Positions 7,101 to 10,660 of a stretch of 10,660 nt of DNA are shown here, piece after piece. The position numbers and the translations under genes are program-made. Position 1 is the stretch's first letter; every line of letters starts with the position of its first letter. Source of the stretch: UBA3071 sp965369635. Lineage in GTDB: Bacteria; Chloroflexota; Anaerolineae; UBA3071. Under the pieces are notes generated by a model. It worked only from the letters and a program-made list of their open reading frames with translations, was not told where the DNA came from and did no database searches. The stretch covers positions 1-10,660 of the forward strand of contig CBDURC010000103.1 in assembly GCA_965369635.1 (NCBI GenBank), written 5' to 3'.

Positions 7101-7708
7101 GCCGGGTGAACCCCAATGCGCCAGCAGAGTACGAGGAAGCACTGGAGCGGCACCATTTCCTCACTGGCCAGGCCGAGGACCTGGAACAGGCATCTCAATC
7201 GCTGCGCGAAGTGATCGCTGAACTTGACCAGTTGATGGAGCAGGAGTTCGAGCGCACTTTCCTTGCTATTGCCGATCAGTTCAAACAGTACTTCACCACG
7301 CTTTTCGGCGGCGGCTCAGCACGGCTTGAACTGACAGCGCCCGACGATCTGACGCACACCGGTGTGGAGATCATCGCCCGCCCGCCAGGCAAGCGGGCGC
7401 AAAGCCTAGCGCTCCTCTCCGGTGGAGAGCGCTCGCTAACCGCCATGGCCCTGATCTTTGCCATCCTCAGGGTCAGCCCGCCTCCGTTCTGCGTGCTCGA
7501 CGAGGTAGATGCTATGCTGGATGAGGCCAACATCGGCCGGTTCCAAACTCTGCTCAAGGAGCTTTCCACAAACACCCAATTCATCATTATCACGCACAAC
7601 CGCGGCACCATCGAGGCCGCCGACACCATCTACGGTGTTTCCATGGGGGCCGACAGCGTCTCCCAGGTCATTTCCCTCAAGCTGCACGGCGAGCAGATCG
7701 CCAACTGA
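4112..7708 (+). CDS. smc: Chromosome partition protein SMC
   Basis: SMC dimers, with ScpA and ScpB, extrude DNA loops and organise the origin region for chromosome segregation. At 1198 residues it is full length. The N-terminal ATPase half has the Walker A GPNGSGKS at 32-39 and the Q-loop region YTVIGQGLVDRALSLRPEE at 139-157. A long coiled coil rich in Q, E, A and R (about 170-500) leads to the hinge at about 505-665 (GYAAGVQALLQGRAKGIIGP and GEMVRSDGRMSGG, with conserved glycines). The returning coiled coil (about 675-1045) reaches the C-terminal ATPase half: the ABC signature LSGGERSLTA starting at 1102 and the Walker B FCVLDEVDAMLDEAN at 1126-1140 (D1130, E1131). It has its own promoter, and the EamA transporter starts 12 bases after its stop. 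The scpA and scpB genes are not in the window. Confidence 0.98.
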   Translation: MPKLKRLEVQGYKTFATKIEFLFDEGITAIVGPNGSGKSNIADAIRWALGEQSFRTLRGRQTADMIFHGSEQRSRLGMASVTLTMDNSSGWLPAEFQEVAIARRAYRSGENEYLLNNTRVRLRDILEMLGATGLSQRTYTVIGQGLVDRALSLRPEERRTLFEEAAGIATYKDKRDEAVRKLEQTQANLLRVHDIVNEISPRLRRLETQAQRAREFAQVQLDLGTLLRTWHGYRWERALHGLQQAQERKDQVRQGLEKRQAETAEVEALITALQERQASLRRELVQWHRQSGELHRQAEAAQTKLAVRQERRRQLGQRIDDLERELAGLRVRREAQAERVADTETELTDIEARWQAQATEVAEAQSSFQAKQSAFQQQQEEVQRLQETVLGLVARLAEQEQQRQQIEAQRQRLMEERTSHEEAYSNALAEAKRWAAGLAAISKGIVAQAERIAKLEARQRQQEEALAEAERQQGEAAEQLAAAERVETRLRDRLDLLTRLQEEGEGYAAGVQALLQGRAKGIIGPVAQCLRVPAQLERALEASLGSRLQDLVIESRSDAEDAIAWLKREGAGRATFLPLDSLRPPPAITPPTGRGIIGMASDLVEADERVQPAVELLLGRTLIVEDLLTAHRVFSQQEAKPAPLQIVTLSGEMVRSDGRMSGGRGSGGSVLARERERRELPVRLQKATGDVKKAKTALAQAKAKTELGQNRLAKSAATIQALTKGMERQLPRQAEAQRPLDLARQREAWYRDLLTQAESELKRLRENTAILSADTEQLQELLSEDRATLAAAQEVLSELDASASQARLASLEAELSLCESQRNGVVAVLEGQREALAQVVEQIQGKEARSAELSRQQAELESEIAAHLAEAEALTAQLQEFTALIEPTEANLEQLAAEQAALESKERSLQERLRQEEVRASKLSLAVEHQQRELLTLHRDIDADLGPMKLKGVETLTFLQPLLPLRMPAEKLPTVQKLPQEVEADIRRLRRMGRQLGRVNPNAPAEYEEALERHHFLTGQAEDLEQASQSLREVIAELDQLMEQEFERTFLAIADQFKQYFTTLFGGGSARLELTAPDDLTHTGVEIIARPPGKRAQSLALLSGGERSLTAMALIFAILRVSPPPFCVLDEVDAMLDEANIGRFQTLLKELSTNTQFIIITHNRGTIEAADTIYGVSMGADSVSQVISLKLHGEQIAN

Positions 7709-7720
7709 CACAACCTTCTC

Positions 7721-8599
7721 ATGCACCGCCTCCGCACCATCCTGCTCGCCCTGCTGGTCATGTTACTGTGGGGCTCCAGCTTCGTGCTGACCAAGATCGC
7801 TCTGGCCGAACTGGGTCCCTTGACCATCGCCTTCTACCGCTGGCTGATCGCCACGCTGGCCTTTGCCGTCATCCTTCCGCTGCAGAGGCATGCGCCCATC
7901 GTGCAGCGGGCACTTCGGCAGGATTTCCTCCCCTTCGCCCTGCTGGGCCTGGTGGGTATAAGCGCCTTCTACACCTTCCAGAATCTGGCGCTGCGCTACA
8001 CCACCGCCGTCAACGTTGGCCTGCTCATCAACTTCTGCACGGTATTCATCGCCGTGCTCAGCGTGCTCTGGCTGGGCGAGCGGCTAGGGCGCATGGCCAT
8101 CATGGGCATCGTTCTGTCCTTCACCGGTGCCACGCTGGTGGGTCTGCCCAACAGCAGCTTCACCCTGAAGGGGGGACGTCTGCTGGGGGATGGGCTGACG
8201 CTGCTGGCGGCACTGTGCGCAGCCATCTACACCGTCTACGGCAAGTGGATCGTGGCCCGCTATCCGCCCGCGGTGGTCACAGGGCTGGCTGCGGCCTTCG
8301 GCACGCTGTTCCTGCTGCCCGGCGCGGCATGGGAGGGACTGGTCTTGCCTCGTTCGGCAACAGTGTGGGGCGCTGTGCTGACTCTGGGGCTGGGCTCCGG
8401 CGCTCTAGCCAACTTCTGGTGGTGGCGGATTCTGGAGCACATGGAAGCGGCTCGAGCAGGCACCTTCATACTTGTGATCCCCGTCGTCTCCACGCTGCTA
8501 GCCGTGGCCATCCTAAGAGAGCCGGTGCCACCAGCCGCAGCCGTCGGCGGGGCGCTGGTTCTCCTCGGGGTGTATCTGACGCAGCAGTCAGCGGATTGA
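7721..8599 (+). CDS. EamA/DMT-family permease
   Basis: This is an inner-membrane transporter of the drug/metabolite superfamily; the substrate (a metabolite, amino acid or drug) cannot be told. The 292-residue product has about ten hydrophobic segments, near 6-27, 33-54, 72-90, 96-117, 125-142, 156-176, 183-200, 215-233, 246-265 and 272-287. They form two EamA repeats. Typical motifs are LLWGSSFVLTKIAL at 15-28, PLTIAFYRWL at 33-42, TTAVNVGLLINFCTVFIAVLS at 94-114, and in the second half ALANFWWWRILEHMEAARAG at 228-247. The ATG is 12 bases after smc and has no clear Shine-Dalgarno, so it probably depends on smc transcription. The last codons (TCA GCG GAT TGA) lie inside a 9-base-period repeat, so the C-terminal SAD and the stop may derive from that repeat. 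Confidence 0.92.
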   Translation: MHRLRTILLALLVMLLWGSSFVLTKIALAELGPLTIAFYRWLIATLAFAVILPLQRHAPIVQRALRQDFLPFALLGLVGISAFYTFQNLALRYTTAVNVGLLINFCTVFIAVLSVLWLGERLGRMAIMGIVLSFTGATLVGLPNSSFTLKGGRLLGDGLTLLAALCAAIYTVYGKWIVARYPPAVVTGLAAAFGTLFLLPGAAWEGLVLPRSATVWGAVLTLGLGSGALANFWWWRILEHMEAARAGTFILVIPVVSTLLAVAILREPVPPAAAVGGALVLLGVYLTQQSAD

Positions 8600-8618
8600 G
8601 CCGATGGAGCGGATTGTG
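8587..8618 (+). repeat. 9-base-period repeat overlapping the transporter stop
   Basis: The stretch contains AGCGGATTG AGCCGATGG AGCGGATTG, three nonamer units. It aligns with the minus-strand arm at 965-934 at 27 of 32 positions, including the first 15. It includes the stop codon TGA (8597-8599) of the transporter gene. Confidence 0.75.
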
Positions 8619-8781
8619 CAAGCGTTCAGGCCCCGACCGAGGAGTCGGAAGAGACGAGGAAGCGAGTTCTTCGGTGACGTTCAGAGATTCGAGGGGCAAA
8701 GCACGGGCTAGCAACTGCCAACTGAACGGCCGGGGCTTGGTTCACTCGTACTGATGAGGAATCCAACACCACGTAGCACCT
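8600..8781. other. Convergent intergenic region
   Basis: These 182 bases lie between the 3' ends of the transporter gene and the minus-strand unknown gene. They contain the rest of the nonamer repeat, a small hairpin CCGAC-CGAGGA-GTCGG (8633-8648), a heptamer repeat (8712-8724), and GC-rich inverted segments near 8627-8639 and 8726-8739 that match imperfectly. No T run follows any stem, so no terminator can be named for either gene. No open frame looks like a gene. Confidence 0.6.
8712..8724 (+). repeat. Short heptamer repeat CAACTGC/CAACTGA
   Basis: CAACTGCCAACTG is two near-identical 7-base units. It resembles the short tandem heptamers scattered through intergenic DNA of cyanobacteria and Chloroflexota. 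With only two units it could be chance. Confidence 0.35.
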
Positions 8782-9594
8782 TCATGTCACTATTGCGACG
8801 GCATCCAGCAGCGCCTTACCGAACGGCGTGATCTCGAAGGTGTCAAGCACTGACATTGTGCCCTTGCCCAAGGGCTCCTCTCGATACCCGCGTTCTGCCG
8901 CACCAAAAGCTGCTAAGATGCGAATGACCATTCTTGCGATCGATCCGCGCAACAGCATAGTAGCAGAACTGATATCCGGCGCAGTCCACGTCAACTCCGT
9001 GCTCTGAATCAACCCATCTGCGAATGCTTCAAAGGAAATGTAGGTCCCCACCGGCTTGGAGCGCAAGTGGGCAAGCGTAATCCGCTCGAAGGAGGGCGGC
9101 AAAGCATCCCCCATACCTCCAAAAGGATATGCTACCAGCCAATTCACCTGGTGCCACCAAACCGTCAGCAGGAACGACACCTGAAGCAGTGGGTCCATAC
9201 CAAGGAGCTTATCCCCCTCCGATGCAAGCCGCCAGCGCCGCGCTGGAGCTATTGCCAGCAGACCACTTACCTCAGCCAGGATGTGAAGGAAGTATAGCGG
9301 CCACACATCGGCTTCACTACGCAGCCGGTAGACACGCTCCCCTATGGTGGTGTCCAGTTCGGGAGGCTTGACAAATCGTGCCGTCACCTCGCGCACCGCT
9401 TTCAACGGCATGTTTCCCGTGCTTTGTGTGCCGACGACCTTGTTGTCGCGCACAAACGACAGCAACGTCACCATATCCCGGCGTAGCGGCAAGGCTTCGG
9501 CTTGATGAATCATCACGGCATTGTGGTACTGCTGCAGCCAGGCCCTCAAGCGTCGTCTACCAGACTCTACTTTGCCAGATGCTCTTCCTTGCAC
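8782..9594 (-). CDS. Uncharacterised protein with winged-helix-like segments
   Basis: I do not recognise a named family for this 270-residue protein. It is soluble-looking, without signal peptide or clear membrane segments. A basic, probably helical N-terminus (about 1-35) precedes LRRDMVTLLSFVRDNKVVGTQ (37-57). Residues 98-147 run YFLHILAEVSGLL, then RRWRLASEGDKLL, then VSFLLTVWW: helices followed by a wing-like strand pair, a pattern seen in winged-helix DNA-binding domains. The C-terminal DTFEITPFGKALLDAV (251-266) resembles the final wing and helix of a second such module. This reading is inference. The start is the GTG at 9594-9592, supported by GGAGG six bases upstream. The hydrolase gene ends 29 bases upstream on the same strand, so the two probably share an operon. 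Confidence 0.8.
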   Translation of the reverse strand: MQGRASGKVESGRRRLRAWLQQYHNAVMIHQAEALPLRRDMVTLLSFVRDNKVVGTQSTGNMPLKAVREVTARFVKPPELDTTIGERVYRLRSEADVWPLYFLHILAEVSGLLAIAPARRWRLASEGDKLLGMDPLLQVSFLLTVWWHQVNWLVAYPFGGMGDALPPSFERITLAHLRSKPVGTYISFEAFADGLIQSTELTWTAPDISSATMLLRGSIARMVIRILAAFGAAERGYREEPLGKGTMSVLDTFEITPFGKALLDAVAIVT

Positions 9595-9600
9595 AATTGT

Positions 9601-9605
9601 CCTCC
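9601..9605 (-). promoter_or_regulatory. Ribosome binding site fixing a GTG start
   Basis: GGAGG lies six bases (ACAATT) before the GTG at 9594-9592 and selects that codon as start of the unknown 270-residue protein. The TTG at 9598-9596 is in another frame. Confidence 0.75.
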
Positions 9606-9623
9606 GTGACTCGCACCAACCAG

Positions 9624-10502
9624 CTAGAAGCGCCGCGCAATGGGCTTCATGTCCACCCTTCCCTTCATCTCCTCAATCATCTGCTGCCAATACTTGCTCA
9701 GAAACGGTGGATTCCTCATGCTGTCAAGCACATACGACCGGTCAGCGCGACTCAAGTCCAAGACGGCTGTTATCATCTCCTCTTGATAGTACCCCGCTTC
9801 CGACAACGGCAATCCGCTCGGCTCTCGAATGTACGACCACCCGCTCGATGTCTGTTTCCCATCTGGTGATTGCCCAACCGTGTTGGCAACGCAGTGGAAT
9901 ATCTTCGTCTGCGGCCCCACAGGCTGCTGAGCACGCCCCGAAACCCGCTTCCAGGCCACCGCCTCAATCTCGTCGGAACTGCATGAAGGCTGAAACAGCA
10001 CTTGAGCACCAGCCATGGCTGGGATTCGGTACAGCTCTGGATGCCTGCCGTCGCGACAAATGACCAGCGTACACAGAACCCCATCAATGGCGAATAGAGA
10101 CAGCTTATCCCCACCTTGGCAGTACTTCTTCTCCTCCCTCCCTGCCAGGTTCACCTTGGCATATTCATGCACAATGGTGCCATTGGGGTCAATCACGTGG
10201 GCCAGATTCAAGAACCGATCAGGCGTTTTCTGGATGGAGCCCACGATGACCCACACATTGTGCTCTGCTGCTGCCTCACATGCCCTCTCGAGCGCTGCCT
10301 GTACAGCCTGTGGCGATAGTCCCACGACGTACGGGAAGTAATAGCTGGTCAGGTTGGCTTCGGGAAACAGGACAACCCGGCTGCCATCTTCTGCTGCCGC
10401 TGTGATGTAATGGAGTGTTCTTTGCAGGTTGAATTCAAGGGGCTTGGCCCAGCGCATCTGCACGCAGGACACTTGAAGAACCTGAGAGTTCGTTCCAGAC
10501 AT
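9624..10502 (-). CDS. Nitrilase-superfamily carbon-nitrogen hydrolase
   Basis: The product (292 residues) belongs to the family that hydrolyses non-peptide C-N bonds (amidases, carbamoylases, nitrilases) through a Glu-Lys-Cys triad. Candidates are E48 in LFPEANLTSYY, K116 in EYAKVNLAGREEKKY, and C149 in LVICRDGRHPELYR. The N-terminal strand VLQVSCVQMRW (8-18) and NVWVIVGSI (82-90) fit the alpha-beta-beta-alpha fold. The substrate is unknown: the motifs resemble amidase or N-carbamoyl-type members rather than true nitrilases. I chose the ATG at 10502-10500 because it lies 19 bases after the upstream receiver frame and follows a G-rich Shine-Dalgarno-like tract (10507-10514). The frame is open further, with a TTG at 10550 and an ATG at 10541, but there it overlaps the upstream gene. 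It is probably co-transcribed with the unknown gene 29 bases downstream. Confidence 0.9.
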   Translation of the reverse strand: MSGTNSQVLQVSCVQMRWAKPLEFNLQRTLHYITAAAEDGSRVVLFPEANLTSYYFPYVVGLSPQAVQAALERACEAAAEHNVWVIVGSIQKTPDRFLNLAHVIDPNGTIVHEYAKVNLAGREEKKYCQGGDKLSLFAIDGVLCTLVICRDGRHPELYRIPAMAGAQVLFQPSCSSDEIEAVAWKRVSGRAQQPVGPQTKIFHCVANTVGQSPDGKQTSSGWSYIREPSGLPLSEAGYYQEEMITAVLDLSRADRSYVLDSMRNPPFLSKYWQQMIEEMKGRVDMKPIARRF

Positions 10503-10506
10503 GTTG

Positions 10507-10514
10507 CCCCCCCC
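10507..10514 (-). repeat. G8 tract at the hydrolase ribosome binding site
   Basis: Eight G on the minus strand end four bases before the ATG at 10502. The tract serves as the only Shine-Dalgarno-like sequence for the hydrolase. Homopolymers of this length can change by slippage, which here would alter SD spacing. Confidence 0.6.
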
Positions 10515-10521
10515 ACTCTGA

Positions 10522-10660
10522 TCACTGCGAAACTTGATCATCTCCGTCAAAGAGCGCAGCGATCACTGATTTCACATGACCCGGTGTAATCGGCTTGACC
10601 AAGTACACCGCGGGTTGCAGCGCCTATGCTTGCGACTTCACAGCTTCGTCCCAGTACCCG
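10522..10660 (-). pseudogene. Response-regulator receiver domain, C-terminal remnant
   Basis: Reading the minus strand from 10659 gives GYWDEAVKSQA, then a TAG (10626-10624), then ALQPAVYLVKPITPGHVKSV and IAALFDGDDQVSQ, ending in TGA (10524-10522). The segment AVYLVKPITPGHVKSVIAAL matches the beta5-alpha5 end of CheY-like receiver domains, with the conserved Lys-Pro pair. GYWDEAVKSQA fits the preceding helix in the same frame. An in-frame stop in the middle suggests a decayed gene, a base-call error, or a divergent short domain. The upstream part, including the phosphorylated Asp, is outside the window, so the status cannot be settled. The hydrolase start lies 19 bases downstream. Confidence 0.55.

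Noticed and set aside
8633..8648. Hairpin CCGAC...GTCGG as terminator of the transporter gene
   Set aside because: The stem is only five pairs and purine-rich sequence, not a T run, follows it.
9591..9600. ACAATTGTGC shared with the thrC promoter (2094-2103) as a common operator
   Set aside because: One 10-base match is expected by chance in a window this size, and this copy lies at a start codon rather than a promoter.
1..10660. tRNA or rRNA genes, CRISPR arrays, insertion sequences, origins
   Set aside because: No cloverleaf with CCA-type ends, no regularly spaced repeats, no transposase-like frame and no terminal inverted repeats were seen on either strand.

Overview
The window is an ordinary bacterial chromosomal segment of moderately high GC content, carrying core translation, secretion and chromosome-maintenance genes plus a short accessory-looking end. 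I infer a Chloroflexota-like (Anaerolineae-type) bacterium. The reasons are the RF2 sequence after the GGQ loop (QKNATAVRITH), the SMC signature VIGQGLVDRALSLRPEERR, a short FtsY without an acidic N-terminal domain, a zinc-ribbon threonine synthase, and small 7- and 9-base degenerate repeats between genes. This assignment comes from recall and was not tested by a search.

Layout. On the minus strand at the left are prfB (1-824, C-terminus beyond the window, with a textbook +1 programmed frameshift) and upstream of it ftsY (1000-1956). Between them lies a 175-base gap with an inverted pair of 9-base-period repeats and a T-tract. A 230-base divergent control region (1957-2186) has back-to-back sigma70-type promoters, one for ftsY and one for the plus-strand genes. 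The plus strand then carries thrC (2187-3293), rnc (3305-4051), smc (4112-7708) and an EamA/DMT-family transporter (7721-8599), all closely spaced. smc has its own near-consensus promoter, placed so that the transcript should begin on the A of its ATG (a leaderless mRNA). After a repeat-containing 182-base gap comes a convergent minus-strand group: a response-regulator receiver remnant (10522-10660, interrupted by an in-frame TAG and cut by the window edge), a nitrilase-superfamily C-N hydrolase (9624-10502) and an uncharacterised 270-residue protein with winged-helix-like segments (8782-9594).

How the genes relate. prfB (stop-codon release), ftsY (SRP receptor), rnc (RNA processing) and smc (chromosome organisation) are housekeeping genes. 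rnc, smc and ftsY are commonly neighbours in bacteria; here ftsY is divergent and thrC sits in front of rnc. The hydrolase and the unknown protein form a probable two-gene unit of unknown purpose.

I see no new defence, mobile or CRISPR system. The points most worth a second look are the leaderless smc promoter, a missing conserved acidic residue in RNase III, the dispersed 9-mer and 7-mer repeats that supply the stop codons of two genes, and the undescribed hydrolase/winged-helix-like pair.
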